In this document: positions 1-8,877 of the stretch, piece by piece
Numbering within the stretch: position 1 is the first letter of the stretch
How the letters are laid out: the number at the start of each line of letters is the position of its first letter
NCBI RefSeq assembly: GCF_014698115.1
Contig: NZ_JACJSJ010000002.1
Coordinates: 1-64,000 of the forward strand
DNA length: 64,000 nucleotides
DNA from: Nostoc sp. FACHB-973
Lineage (GTDB): Bacteria; Cyanobacteriota; Cyanobacteriia; Cyanobacteriales; Nostocaceae
Reading direction: 5' to 3'
Notes under the pieces: generated by a model
Told to the model about the DNA's origin: nothing
The model's input: the letters and a program-made list of their open reading frames with translations, nothing else
Database searches by the model: none
Translations under genes and position numbers: made by a program

Positions 1-17
1 TGAGATCATCGTCAAAA

Positions 18-160
18 GAGCAGGGGGAGCAGGGGGAGCAGGGGAAGCAGGGGGAGTAAAGAGAAATATTTAGTATTTTTTACTACCTTGATATCCATGA
101 ATAAACTTATTTCTTTGTCTCCCCCTGCCTCCCCTGCCTCCCCTGCCTCCCCGCGTCCCC
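18..160. repeat. Inverted pair of G-rich and C-rich short tandem repeats
   Basis: Positions 18-57 hold copies of a GCAGGGGGA-like unit, and positions 120-160 hold the complementary CCCCTGCCT-like unit, about 60 bases apart. The arms could fold into a long hairpin just downstream of the minus-strand radC stop. This is the short tandem repeat class typical of Nostoc-type genomes. A terminator role is inference. Confidence 0.75.
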
Positions 161-892
161 CTAATCCCCCTGCGGATGTTCATCCCACAAGGTTGTCAGT
201 TCTCGTAGACTTTGATGATTGCCATCACCCAAAATGAGATGATCTAGTAGTGGAACGCCCAAAAACTGTGCCCCTGCTAACAACTGGCGCGTCAATTCTA
301 TATCTTCTTGGCTGGGTTCAAGATTACCAGAAGGATGGTTGTGTGCAACTATTACTCGCGTTGCACCTTGACGAATAACTTCCCGAAAAATTTCACGGGG
401 AGAAGCGAGGGTTTCAGTTGCGGTGCCAATAGTAATTACTTGTGTGCCTAGCAAACGATTCTTAACATCTAACAGCAGCACTGCAAAACGTTCTTTTGTT
501 TGCCACATCAAATCTTGACTGAGGGTAGCAGCAGCAGCAAGTGGGCTATCAATTAGTGTGCCTTCAGAAGGACGAGATTGAAAAGCACGTTTGCCCAATT
601 CAATTGCAGCTAAGATACTTGTTGCTTTCGCCGGACCCACACCAGAAATTTGCATTAATTCAGCAGGTGTAACTTCTCGCAAAACTGCCAAAGGATCGCG
701 TTGGTGTTTGCCTAATTCACTCAAAATATATTGTCCCAAACCCACAGCAGAGAGTTTCCCCGGCCCTTGACCAGTGCCTAGCAGAATTGCGATTAACTCG
801 GCTGTGCCTAAAATTTTGGCACCATGCGTCATTAGCCGTTCACGGGGACGCTCATTTGTAGGTAGGTCAGCAATTCTAAGGCAATAGGTCAT
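161..892 (-). CDS. radC: RadC family protein (JAB/MPN domain)
   Basis: This 243-residue protein has the usual RadC build. A helix-hairpin-helix lies around residues 80-95 (ISGVGPAKA), followed by a C-terminal JAB/MPN metallo-isopeptidase-like domain. The zinc ligands are visible as H184-x-H186 and D197 in [14 protein letters not shown]. The start [20 protein letters not shown] is the usual cyanobacterial RadC N-terminus, so the start is well supported. Despite the name, a direct DNA-repair role for RadC proteins is disputed; they are often linked to mobile elements, but this one sits among housekeeping genes. It stands alone, with repeats downstream and a 417-base gap upstream. Confidence 0.93.
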   Translation of the reverse strand: MTYCLRIADLPTNERPRERLMTHGAKILGTAELIAILLGTGQGPGKLSAVGLGQYILSELGKHQRDPLAVLREVTPAELMQISGVGPAKATSILAAIELGKRAFQSRPSEGTLIDSPLAAAATLSQDLMWQTKERFAVLLLDVKNRLLGTQVITIGTATETLASPREIFREVIRQGATRVIVAHNHPSGNLEPSQEDIELTRQLLAGAQFLGVPLLDHLILGDGNHQSLRELTTLWDEHPQGD

Positions 893-1309
893 AGAAAACT
901 CAGGGAATAGTCACCAAAGATGGAACTATCTTTAGTTATCCCTTGTTTGCTTTCAAAATTATCTTTATTTGAGAAAATCTTTAATTTTGGGGATTTTGAT
1001 TGCTAGGCGATCGCTATATTACAGCGGTTTGCCGTGGCAGATATCTCGATTGAGTAATACGTTGTAGAAGTGTATTTTCCATAATCACAGCAGTCCATTG
1101 ACATTAGATTAAGAAAAATATTAAAACTTTTGGTGTATTGACTTACACGTCAAATACGCCAGTAGCACGGCAATCGCACGAACTCAACCCTCTTCAGAAT
1201 GCACCACAACCACGTTAAGCTGGATCAAGGTGGCAATTTACTGCGCTCTTGAATAATAAAATCTCTGTTACTGTCAAATTTTAATTTTTTCCTGCTTGAG
1301 AAACTTGGA
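893..1309. other. Intergenic region between divergent radC and terC-type genes
   Basis: This 417-base spacer should contain the promoters of radC (leftward) and of the TerC-family gene (rightward). I see one HIP1 octamer at 1007-1014 and an AT-rich stretch before the TerC start, but no convincing operator, RNA gene or small reading frame. Confidence 0.5.
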
Positions 1310-2047
1310 ATGCTAGACCGAATTTTTGATTACCTCCACTTTCATTTCAGCGTTGAAGCCCCGATAGTCCTGCTGATCCTGATATTTTTAGAGGCGGTGC
1401 TATCTGCTGACAATGCCATCGCCCTGGCTGCCATCGCCCAAGGGCTAGAAGACAAAGAACTTGAGCGTAAAGCTTTAAACTTTGGTTTAGTTGTTGCCTA
1501 TGTGCTGAGAATTACCTTGATTCTGACTGCCACTTGGGTGCAAAAATACTGGCAATTTGAATTATTGGGTGCTGCCTACCTTCTATGGCTGGTATTTCAA
1601 CACTTTACCTCAGAAGAAGCCAAGGACGATCATCATCACGGGCCGCGTTTTAATTCCTTATTGCAAGCAATTCCTGTAATTGCATTTACAGATTTAGCAT
1701 TTTCGTTGGATAGTGTGACAACTGCGATCGCCGTTTCTCAAGAAAAATGGCTAGTACTTACGGGTGCAACAATTGGGATTATTACGCTGCGATTCATGGC
1801 GGGATTGTTTATCCGTTGGCTAGACGAATATGAAAATCTAGAAGATGCAGGTTATGTAACTGTAGCTTTAGTGGGCTTGCGACTGTTCTTAAAAGTGGTG
1901 AACGATAATTTAGTGCCACCAGAATGGGTAATGATTACTGCCATCTTCCTAATTTTAGGCTGGGGATTTTCCAAGCGTGTTGGCATCGAATCACCTCAAG
2001 CAGAAATACCCCAACCAGAACCAGAAAAAACTGAAGTACCGAAGTAA
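1310..2047 (+). CDS. TerC family integral membrane protein (probable metal exporter)
   Basis: The 245-residue protein has about seven hydrophobic segments and the two TerC signature acidic motifs: EAVLSADNA at residues 28-36, and D128 with FSLDSV at 131-136, both inside membrane helices. A histidine/acidic loop (DDHHH near 106-110) could bind metal. TerC/Alx/YkoY proteins include manganese exporters in other bacteria. The substrate here is inferred from family only; tellurite is the historical name, not the likely substrate. The C-terminal tail is Pro/Glu-rich and looks unstructured. No operon partner is evident. Confidence 0.88.
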   Translation: MLDRIFDYLHFHFSVEAPIVLLILIFLEAVLSADNAIALAAIAQGLEDKELERKALNFGLVVAYVLRITLILTATWVQKYWQFELLGAAYLLWLVFQHFTSEEAKDDHHHGPRFNSLLQAIPVIAFTDLAFSLDSVTTAIAVSQEKWLVLTGATIGIITLRFMAGLFIRWLDEYENLEDAGYVTVALVGLRLFLKVVNDNLVPPEWVMITAIFLILGWGFSKRVGIESPQAEIPQPEPEKTEVPK

Positions 2048-2049
2048 GA

Positions 2050-2127
2050 AGAGGGGCACAGGGGCAGAGGGGAGAATATATAACTGCTAACTTCTAACTC
2101 CCTACTCCCTACTCCCCACTCCCTACT
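2050..2127. repeat. Short tandem repeats between convergent genes
   Basis: G-rich units (AGGGGCAC, AGGGGAG) at about 2050-2075 are followed by C-rich CCCTACT units at about 2096-2127. The arms are roughly complementary and lie between the stops of the TerC-type gene and ndk, so they may act as a bidirectional transcription stop. Confidence 0.65.
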
Positions 2128-2130
2128 TTC

Positions 2131-2580
2131 TTACTCGTGCAACCAGGGTGTTAAGTGCGGTTGCCAATTGACTAATTCTTCATCCTTAAACCACAGGGCA
2201 ATTTCGCGTTGGGCGGTTTCTTGAGCATCGGAACCGTGGATTAGGTTACGCCCAATATTAATGCCAAAATCGCCGCGAATTGTTCCCGGTTCGGCTGTTA
2301 ACGGGTTTGTTGCACCAATGATTTTTCTCGCAGCTGCAACGACGCCATCTCCTTCCCACACCATCGCCACCACTGGCGCGGAAGTGATAAATTCGACTAG
2401 GCTACCAAAAAAGGGACGTTCCTTGTGAACATCGTAATGTTGTTCAGCCAATTCCCGACTGACTTTCAGGAACTTTAAACCAACTAGGGTAAAACCTTTC
2501 GTTTCAAAGCGACGGATAACTTCACCGACTAATTTGCGTTGTACTCCGTCAGGCTTAATTGCTAAGAATGTGCGTTCCAA
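2131..2580 (-). CDS. ndk: Nucleoside diphosphate kinase
   Basis: This 149-residue protein is of standard bacterial Ndk length. It exchanges the terminal phosphate between nucleoside triphosphates and diphosphates through a phosphohistidine intermediate. The catalytic histidine is H115 in NLIHGSD, and the N-terminal [14 protein letters not shown] and the GDFG segment near 103-106 are also canonical. It is a single cytosolic housekeeping gene, convergent with the TerC-type gene and divergent from speA. Nothing unusual was seen. Confidence 0.97.
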   Translation of the reverse strand: MERTFLAIKPDGVQRKLVGEVIRRFETKGFTLVGLKFLKVSRELAEQHYDVHKERPFFGSLVEFITSAPVVAMVWEGDGVVAAARKIIGATNPLTAEPGTIRGDFGINIGRNLIHGSDAQETAQREIALWFKDEELVNWQPHLTPWLHE

Positions 2581-2620
2581 AACTATCTCCCAAAACTTAA
2601 TAAAGTTTTTATCTAGTCAA

Positions 2621-2647
2621 TTGTCCTTTGTCCTTTGTCCTTTGTCC
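2621..2647. repeat. Heptamer tandem repeat TTGTCCT (about 4 copies)
   Basis: Nearly four perfect copies of the 7-mer TTGTCCT lie between ndk and speA. They are followed by related TGACCAATGACAAAT-like units up to about 2700. This is a classic cyanobacterial heptamer repeat with no known function. Confidence 0.85.
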
Positions 2648-2811
2648 AAGGGTTTTGCACTCATGACTGATGAGTAATGACCAATGACAAATAACACATG
2701 ACTCTTGACCAATCAGAGTTTATCCCAGAAATTAACCTTGGGTGCATATCGGTTCTGAAACGAATGCGCTAAATTGTTAATTCGTGGGTGAAACACAGAG
2801 GTTAGGAAGAA

Positions 2812-4830
2812 ATGGGTGTTGAGTCAACTGCTACATCTGACGAGGTGGTACTACTACCGTCCAATGGACAAAAATCTGACGTGAAAAATAATAAGCAAAA
2901 AAAGCTGTTACCACCGAGTACTACCACAGGAGATTTACCTCGCTCCTGGAAAATTGAGGATAGCGAATCTTTGTATCGCATTGAAGGTTGGGGACAACCT
3001 TATTTTTCCATTAATGCTGCGGGTCACATTACCGTTGCGCCGAAAGGCGATCGCGGGGGTTCTCTGGACTTGTTTGAATTAGTCAACGCCTTGAAGCAGC
3101 GGAATTTGGGACTACCCATGCTAATTCGCTTTTCCGATATTTTAGAAGACCGGATTGAGCGGTTGAACGCTTGTTTTGCCAAAGCGATCGCCCGTTACAA
3201 CTACCCTGGTGTCTATCGTGGTGTGTTTCCTGTCAAGTGCAACCAAGAACGGCATTTGATTGAGGATTTAGTCAAATTTGGCAAGCCCCATCAATTTGGT
3301 TTAGAAGCCGGTTCCAAGCCAGAATTAATGATTGCTCTGGCTGTGTTGGATACACCAGGAGCATTGTTAGTTTGCAACGGCTACAAAGACCGAGAATACA
3401 TTGAAACGGCAATGTTAGCCCAAAGACTAGGGCAAACACCAATCATCGTCTTAGAACAGATTGAAGAGGTGGATTTGGTGATTGATGCTAATCGCCAGTT
3501 AGGTATTAAGCCGATTTTGGGCGTTCGCGCTAAACTCAGTACCCAAGGTATGGGACGTTGGGGAGCTTCCAGTGGCGATCGCGCTAAATTTGGTTTGACT
3601 ATGCCTGAGGTGATTGAGGCAGTTGACAAGCTACGGGATGCTAATCTGCTGGATTCTTTGCAGTTGATGCACTTCCATATCGGTTCACAAATTTCTGCCA
3701 TTAATGTGATTAAAGATGCCATCCAGGAAGCCAGCCGCATTTATGTGGAATTGGCAATGCTGGGGGCAGACATGAAGTACCTCGATGTTGGCGGTGGCTT
3801 GGGTGTAGATTATGACGGTTCCCAAACCAACTTCTATGCATCGAAAAATTACAACATGCAAAACTACGCCAACGATATTGTGGCAGAGTTAAAAGATACC
3901 TGTGCTGAACGGCAAATTCCCGTACCAACACTGATTAGTGAAAGTGGACGAGCGATCGCTTCCCATCAGTCGGTGCTGATTTTCGATGTTCTCAGTACCA
4001 GTGACGTGCCACTAGATACGCCAGAGCCACCACAAGAGGGAGAATCCCCAATCATTAATTACCTCTGGGAAAGCTACCAATCCATCAACAAGGAAAATTA
4101 CCAAGAGCTATACCACGACGCGGCACAATTCAAAGAAGAAGCCATCAGCCGCTTTAACTTGGGAATTTTACGCCTCAGAGAACGAGCCAAAGCCGAACGG
4201 CTTTACTGGGCTTGTTGTCAAAAGATTTTGAACATTACTAGACAGCAAGAATACGTACCAGATGAACTGGAAGACTTAGAAAAAATCATGGCTTCCATCT
4301 ATTACGTTAATATGTCAGTGTTTCAATCAGCACCAGATTGCTGGGCGATCGATCAGCTATTCCCGATCATGCCAATCCACCGTTTGGATGAAGAACCAAC
4401 ACGCCGGGGGATTTTAGCAGACCTCACCTGCGACAGCGATGGTAAGATAGATCGCTTTATTGACCTACGCGATGTCAAATCGGTTTTAGAACTCCACCCT
4501 TACAAAGCAGGAGAACCCTATTATTTGGGCATGTTCCTCAATGGAGCTTACCAGGAAATCATGGGTAATTTACACAACTTATTCGGCGATACCAACGCCG
4601 TTCACATCCAACTGACGCCTAAAGGCTACCAAATCGAACACGTAGTTAAAGGCGACACCATGAGTGAAGTAGTGAGTTACGTCCAGTATGACTCCGAAGA
4701 TATGGTGGAAAACATCCGCCAGCGCTGTGAGAAAGCCTTAGAGGAAAAGCGCATTACCCTAGCAGAATCTCAGCGACTCCTACAAACCTACGAACAGAGT
4801 CTCAGAAGATATACGTATTTAAATAGTTAG
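2812..4830 (+). CDS. speA: Biosynthetic arginine decarboxylase
   Basis: The 672-residue protein matches SpeA length and architecture: a PLP-dependent alanine-racemase-like barrel followed by the C-terminal decarboxylase domain. The PLP lysine is K142 in FPVKCNQ, and HFHIGSQ and the glycine-rich DVGGGLGVDYDG segment form the cofactor pocket. It converts arginine to agmatine, the first step of polyamine synthesis, and can also feed arginine breakdown in cyanobacteria. The start is supported by an AGGA ribosome site at about 2804. The first 40 residues are variable and polar. A palindromic repeat block follows the stop. Confidence 0.97.
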   Translation: MGVESTATSDEVVLLPSNGQKSDVKNNKQKKLLPPSTTTGDLPRSWKIEDSESLYRIEGWGQPYFSINAAGHITVAPKGDRGGSLDLFELVNALKQRNLGLPMLIRFSDILEDRIERLNACFAKAIARYNYPGVYRGVFPVKCNQERHLIEDLVKFGKPHQFGLEAGSKPELMIALAVLDTPGALLVCNGYKDREYIETAMLAQRLGQTPIIVLEQIEEVDLVIDANRQLGIKPILGVRAKLSTQGMGRWGASSGDRAKFGLTMPEVIEAVDKLRDANLLDSLQLMHFHIGSQISAINVIKDAIQEASRIYVELAMLGADMKYLDVGGGLGVDYDGSQTNFYASKNYNMQNYANDIVAELKDTCAERQIPVPTLISESGRAIASHQSVLIFDVLSTSDVPLDTPEPPQEGESPIINYLWESYQSINKENYQELYHDAAQFKEEAISRFNLGILRLRERAKAERLYWACCQKILNITRQQEYVPDELEDLEKIMASIYYVNMSVFQSAPDCWAIDQLFPIMPIHRLDEEPTRRGILADLTCDSDGKIDRFIDLRDVKSVLELHPYKAGEPYYLGMFLNGAYQEIMGNLHNLFGDTNAVHIQLTPKGYQIEHVVKGDTMSEVVSYVQYDSEDMVENIRQRCEKALEEKRITLAESQRLLQTYEQSLRRYTYLNS

Positions 4831-4981
4831 GGACTGGGGATTAGGGACTGGGGATTAGGGACTGGGGATTAGGGATCAGGGATTGGGGATTAAAAAATTT
4901 ATAACTATATCTCTTTTTGAGTCCCTAGTCCCCAGTCCCCAATACCCAGTCCCCAGTACCCAATCCCCAGTCCCCAATCCC
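4829..4981. repeat. Inverted arrays of a 14-mer repeat between convergent genes
   Basis: Three exact copies of GGGACTGGGGATTA occupy 4830-4871, with degenerate copies to 4892. The complementary CCCCAGTCCC-type array fills about 4921-4981. The arrays overlap the stop codons of speA and the nucleotidyltransferase gene, so transcripts from either side would run into a strong hairpin. A bidirectional terminator role is inference. Confidence 0.8.
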
Positions 4982-6150
4982 TAATTCACGCTTGTCCCCA
5001 GCAATTCTTCTATTGCTTGTCGCTCAACAGGGGTATGGGATGGTACTGTCTGACGAGCATCGGTAATCAGCCAGTCTAAAGCTGCGGCTTGAACATCTAT
5101 TGCAGCGCCAGTTTTATCGACGCAATAACGTCCAAACACCAGCTTATCTACTAAGCGGACTCCTGGACCGAGGCGTGACCATTCAAAAATCACGCTATTT
5201 TCTACCGTTGCGCCACTACATATCCAACAATTGGGGCCAATCATGGCTGGGCCGACGATTTTGGCTCCGTCTTCTATTCTTGTCATCCCACCAATGTAAA
5301 CTGGGCCTGTGATATCCACTTTGTCCCAATTGACAGCAACATTTAAGCCAGTGTAGATTCCAGGGGCGACTTCATGACCAGGAATTTGCACATTTTTGAT
5401 TTCACCTAGCAGTACACCACGAATCGCCCGCCAATAGTCTGGTACTTTACCAATATCTACCCATTCAAAGTCCATAGGGATGGCATAAAACGGAGCTTTG
5501 ATTTCCACTAGTTTGGGGAATAATTGGCTACCAATATCGTATTCCACGCCAGAGGGGATATAATTGAATACCTCTGGTTCAAAGATATAAATACCAGTGT
5601 TGATGTTGGTACTGAGGGCTTCCTCAGTTGAAGGTTTTTCTTGGAAAGCTTTAACGCGACCATCGTCGTCGGTAACAACCACACCGTAACTAGAAACTTC
5701 TTCCTTGGGGACAGATTTCGTAATAATAGTAGCGATCGACCCTTGAGCTCTATGCCATTTAACTGCCGCAGTTAAATCTAGGTCAATCAAAGCATCACCG
5801 CACAACACGACAAAAGTATCATCAAAAAACGGGGAAAAGTCTTGAATGCGCCGCATTCCTCCAGCGGAACCAATGGCTTCACCGACGAGTTTACCGTCGT
5901 CGTCTATTTTACCTTCAAAAGAATAGGCAATTTGTACACCAAACCGCTGACCGTCACGGAAATAGTTTTCTATTTCCTCAGCTAAATGACTAACGTTGAC
6001 AAGAATCTGGTCAAATCCATGTTGGCGTAACAGTTCCAGCAAAAACTCCATCACTGGCTTTTGCAGGATGGGCATCATCGGTTTGGGCATAGTGTACGTA
6101 ATTGGACGCACGCGAGTACCCTTGCCAGCCGCGAGAATCATCGCTTTCAT
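4981..6150 (-). CDS. NDP-sugar synthase (mannose-1-phosphate guanylyltransferase-like)
   Basis: The protein (389 residues) begins with the nucleotidyltransferase signature MILAAGKGTRVRPIT, followed by PKPMMPI. A Rossmann-like catalytic domain spans about residues 1-235, with acidic motifs near LCGDALIDLDL and FEWVDIG. The C-terminal part has a left-handed beta-helix pattern (GPVYIGG, AKIVGPAMIG). These enzymes couple a sugar-1-phosphate to an NTP, giving GDP-mannose or a related activated sugar for cell-wall or exopolysaccharide synthesis. The exact sugar and nucleotide cannot be read from the sequence. Its stop codon lies inside the C-rich repeat array. Confidence 0.85.
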   Translation of the reverse strand: MKAMILAAGKGTRVRPITYTMPKPMMPILQKPVMEFLLELLRQHGFDQILVNVSHLAEEIENYFRDGQRFGVQIAYSFEGKIDDDGKLVGEAIGSAGGMRRIQDFSPFFDDTFVVLCGDALIDLDLTAAVKWHRAQGSIATIITKSVPKEEVSSYGVVVTDDDGRVKAFQEKPSTEEALSTNINTGIYIFEPEVFNYIPSGVEYDIGSQLFPKLVEIKAPFYAIPMDFEWVDIGKVPDYWRAIRGVLLGEIKNVQIPGHEVAPGIYTGLNVAVNWDKVDITGPVYIGGMTRIEDGAKIVGPAMIGPNCWICSGATVENSVIFEWSRLGPGVRLVDKLVFGRYCVDKTGAAIDVQAAALDWLITDARQTVPSHTPVERQAIEELLGTSVN

Positions 6151-6366
6151 AAAAGTTTATTCCTCAACCACAAGCCAGTTTACTTTCATTGAGTGATACT
6201 TAATCATCAGTTTTATTTCTGCTTTAAAATATCCCTTCAAACAGGGATAACAGTAATTTAGTGGTTATTGCAACCATAGGTACACTTAGATGACAAGCGA
6301 TCGCTTATCTTTTCAATTTACTCGGATTTTGAGGCGCAAGCAAAAATCTGTCAATTATCTGTAGAG

Positions 6367-7212
6367 CTAGTTTTGGCTTCTTGAGTTGATTGGATGCTCA
6401 CAAGGTTGGGAATTATTAGGTGAATCTGTGAGTAAGCGAACTTTAATTTCATCGTAAAATTCCTCTTGAAATAGCTCTACTTTCGATTGGGCTGAGAGTA
6501 GTAATAGAGCCCAGAAAACGCTAACTAGATGACTGTGTTCAGACTCGTGTCCAGACCCATTTTGAGATGATTGCCTGGTCTGAGTCCACAACTGCACAAG
6601 TTCTTCCAAATTCAACCAATTTTGTTGTAAACATAGCTCTTTTGCCGATAATTTCAACACCTGCTCTAGTTCTTTTGCTACTTCTGTCAGATTTTCCTGG
6701 TGAGCTAACTCCAGAGCCTGCCGCATACTTTGGATGCTAGGCTGACGCCTGGGACGGATAGGTTTGCTGGTTTTCTCTACAAATTTGAGCTGGTTCGCCA
6801 TAATTTGTAATTGCTCGATTAACTCTTGCAGAGTTACCCGACGTTTTGGCGGTGGCATTGCCGCTGGACGACGACGCAATTGCCGTTCTAATGGTAGGCG
6901 ATGACCGTGATGTGATGCACCGTCTTCATCTAGCAATAGAGCATCATCTACTACACCATCATGTGCATCTTCTACTATTGACAATTGCATTAAAGTATTT
7001 GCCTTGAATAACACCAGCATTGATGCTGATAAAAAGGCTTGTCCAGATTGAGACAAATCTGTTTCATAGCCTTTTCCTATTGTTTGTGGTGCCATTAGTT
7101 CTAAGTAACGGTCAATCACCTCAATTACTTGGACATCCCAAGGATCAATTTCCCCCTGCTCGGCTTGATGAATCAGCAGTGTAATTGTTTCTAACAGCTC
7201 GGAAGCTTCCAT
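6367..7212 (-). CDS. scpA: Segregation and condensation protein A (ScpA family)
   Basis: The N-terminus (LLIHQAEQGEIDPWDVQVIEVIDRYLE) and the following QAFLSASMLVLFKANTLM segment match the ScpA/kleisin pattern that binds the SMC head and neck. At 281 residues it has normal length. The middle (about 90-145) is a charged linker rich in His, Arg and Pro that varies between cyanobacteria. ScpA works with SMC and ScpB in chromosome compaction; neither partner is in this window. The C-terminal winged-helix region is less obvious by eye. The tail ends in polar, repeat-like residues. Confidence 0.83.
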   Translation of the reverse strand: MEASELLETITLLIHQAEQGEIDPWDVQVIEVIDRYLELMAPQTIGKGYETDLSQSGQAFLSASMLVLFKANTLMQLSIVEDAHDGVVDDALLLDEDGASHHGHRLPLERQLRRRPAAMPPPKRRVTLQELIEQLQIMANQLKFVEKTSKPIRPRRQPSIQSMRQALELAHQENLTEVAKELEQVLKLSAKELCLQQNWLNLEELVQLWTQTRQSSQNGSGHESEHSHLVSVFWALLLLSAQSKVELFQEEFYDEIKVRLLTDSPNNSQPCEHPINSRSQN

Positions 7213-7262
7213 CAGCAGCTACTAAGTTAATTAATCAGAGTCGAAAAATCTAAAGATAACAG

Positions 7263-7397
7263 AGGGAGTGGGGAGTGAGTGGGGAGTGAGTGGGGAGTGA
7301 GTGGGGAGATGAGGGGGATGAGGGGGATGAGGGAGTGAGGGATAAGAATTAATAACCAATCGCCAGTCCCCAGTCCCCAATCCCCAGTCCCCAATGA
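7263..7397. repeat. G-rich and C-rich tandem repeat arms
   Basis: Copies of GGGGAGTGAGT and GATGAGGG run from 7263 to about 7345. CCCCAGTCCCCAAT-type units at 7357-7397 are partly complementary. The block separates scpA from the small membrane-protein gene. Reading frames inside it are low-complexity artefacts. Confidence 0.75.
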
Positions 7398-7592
7398 TTA
7401 AAAACGCCACCAAGTTCTTTGAGCATAACTAATAATCCCGATGGCGATCGCCCCTAGTAACAATAGCCAAATAATTCCACCCGGAATAAAAGTGAGAATA
7501 CCAAAGCCTCTGAGTATCCAGACGGCTAGGCTCATACCTAGAAGGATACCGAAAATCTGGATTAATCTACGATTTAAAGAAGATTGACTCAC
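7398..7592 (-). CDS. Small two-helix membrane protein, hypothetical
   Basis: The 64-residue product begins with a short polar segment (MSQSSLNRRLIQ) and has two hydrophobic stretches, about residues 13-30 and 36-54, joined by a short Gly/Pro turn. It ends with a basic/aromatic tail (YAQRTWWRF). I do not recognise a named family. The codon pattern and the HIP1 site inside the frame fit a real cyanobacterial gene. The last codon is at the very edge of the repeat block. No function can be assigned. Confidence 0.6.
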   Translation of the reverse strand: MSQSSLNRRLIQIFGILLGMSLAVWILRGFGILTFIPGGIIWLLLLGAIAIGIISYAQRTWWRF

Positions 7593-8060
7593 TTAATTTT
7601 CCTCTCGACTCAACAGACATTACACTTAGTATTGACATTCAAGTATGAAGATACGATGAAGGTGTAGTTTCATCAGAAATAACACGCAAAAATTAGCAGA
7701 CGCTAACTAGCAAAAGTCGGTAAAGGTGGACGAAAGTTACTACTGGGGAAACTTCTAGAATTAATCCTGGTGCTTAATGTTGGGTGGTGTTTGTGCTATT
7801 TTAGCTGTTAAAAACTTTATTTTCTATTTACGAGTATTGCTTTGATAAATTTTTACTTAAGTGTTGATTGTGTTAATTGTGATCGGAAATACAGTTTTGA
7901 CTGTAAAGTGACTGAAATAATTATCATAAAAAGTAGTGTTTCCGGAAAAAACAAGTACTAAACTGGAACTAAAATTTAGTGGGTTGGAGCTAAATTAATT
8001 TTTGATAGCTTGTAGTTTAAGGTTGTTAGGTGGATGAGTTGAGGAGTCACTGAAATCATT
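7593..8060. other. Intergenic region between divergent genes
   Basis: This 468-base AT-rich spacer must carry the promoter of the SRPBCC gene on the right and the small membrane-protein gene on the left. I see short palindromes (TTTCCGGAAA near 7940; ACAGT-4-ACTGT near 7892) but no recognisable operator, RNA gene or coding frame. Confidence 0.45.
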
Positions 8061-8618
8061 ATGTCTGCGTCTGATATATTAAACTCAATTATTGCAGGTT
8101 CAAATATGGCTTGGAGTCAAGACAAGCAAAAGTTGCTGGTACAGGGTGAAATTTTAGTAGAAACGCGATCGCACAAAGCCTGTGGTGGGGCTGTCACAGC
8201 TTGGATGTATTTGCCGATGGTGCGATCGCAAGTCTGGCAGCAATTAACCGATTACCCCCGCTGGGTGCAATATTTTCCCGATATCACCAAGAGCGAAGTA
8301 ACACATCGAGGTGAAGTCAAGCGTCTGTATCAAGCTGCACAAAAAGCTTTCTTGTTTTTCACGGCTCAAGTGGAAATTTACCTGAATGTTGTAGAAGTGC
8401 TGGGGCAACAAATCCAATTTCGCATGGAAAAAGGGACTTTTGAGGACTTTAACGCTCGTTTAGAACTCAAAGATTGCGGTAATGGCACTTTACTTGCTTA
8501 TACGGTGCAAGCTACGCCTAATATTCCGATTCCATCAATTTTCATTCAACAAGCAATGAACTTTGAATTGCCAGCGAATATGCGTAAAATGCGACAAGTG
8601 CTTTGTAAAGACCAATAA
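8061..8618 (+). CDS. SRPBCC/polyketide cyclase-like protein
   Basis: The pattern over this 185-residue protein fits the START/SRPBCC ligand-binding fold. A VWQQLTDYPRWVQYFPDI segment (helix then strand, residues about 58-75) is followed by alternating strands and a C-terminal amphipathic helix. Cyanobacteria have several such cyclase/dehydrase-like proteins, some linked to ubiquinone-type lipid binding (Coq10-like) or carotenoid and chlorophyll handling. The ligand here is unknown. The first 30 residues precede the domain. It is convergent with clpB, with a hairpin repeat and a terminator between them. Confidence 0.75.
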   Translation: MSASDILNSIIAGSNMAWSQDKQKLLVQGEILVETRSHKACGGAVTAWMYLPMVRSQVWQQLTDYPRWVQYFPDITKSEVTHRGEVKRLYQAAQKAFLFFTAQVEIYLNVVEVLGQQIQFRMEKGTFEDFNARLELKDCGNGTLLAYTVQATPNIPIPSIFIQQAMNFELPANMRKMRQVLCKDQ

Positions 8619-8680
8619 GCAAATATACAGTCAAATTGCACATTTTTTACTTGAGAGTGTCATTAGTCTTTTGTGCTTTA

Positions 8681-8764
8681 TATAGCGATTTTCATTTGAA
8701 TGAGATACATGGTAGGGGCGCACAGTTGTGCGCCCCTACTCCACGCAATTGCAAACTGCTATAA
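8681..8764. repeat. Small palindromic MITE-like repeat
   Basis: A perfect 13-bp inverted repeat with a 2-base loop (8712-8739, arms starting GTAGGGGCGCACA) sits between imperfect ends beginning TATAGC and closing GCTATA. This looks like a non-coding miniature element of the kind scattered through Nostoc-type genomes. Confidence 0.6.
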
Positions 8765-8786
8765 ACACTAAAAAATATTTCATAAA

Positions 8787-8822
8787 AAAACGCAAAGAAG
8801 CTTCAGCTTAACTTTGCGTTTT
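8787..8822. terminator. Bidirectional rho-independent-type terminator
   Basis: The stem AAAACGCAAAG (8787-8797) pairs with CTTTGCGTTTT (8812-8822), and an inner AAGC/GCTT extends it. There is a T tract on the right and an A tract on the left. It sits between the convergent SRPBCC and clpB genes and would work in both directions. Confidence 0.8.
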
Positions 8823-8877
8823 TGTGTTGGACACTCTTCGACAATCCAAAATCTAAAATCTAAAATCCAAAATCCTA

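Noticed and set aside
4829..4981. CRISPR array reading of tandem repeat blocks
   Set aside because: Units are contiguous 7- to 14-mers without spacers, and no cas genes are present.
7231..7413. 60-codon frame in the repeat block beside scpA
   Set aside because: It is translated G/C-rich tandem repeat (HPPHPPHLPTHS) only.
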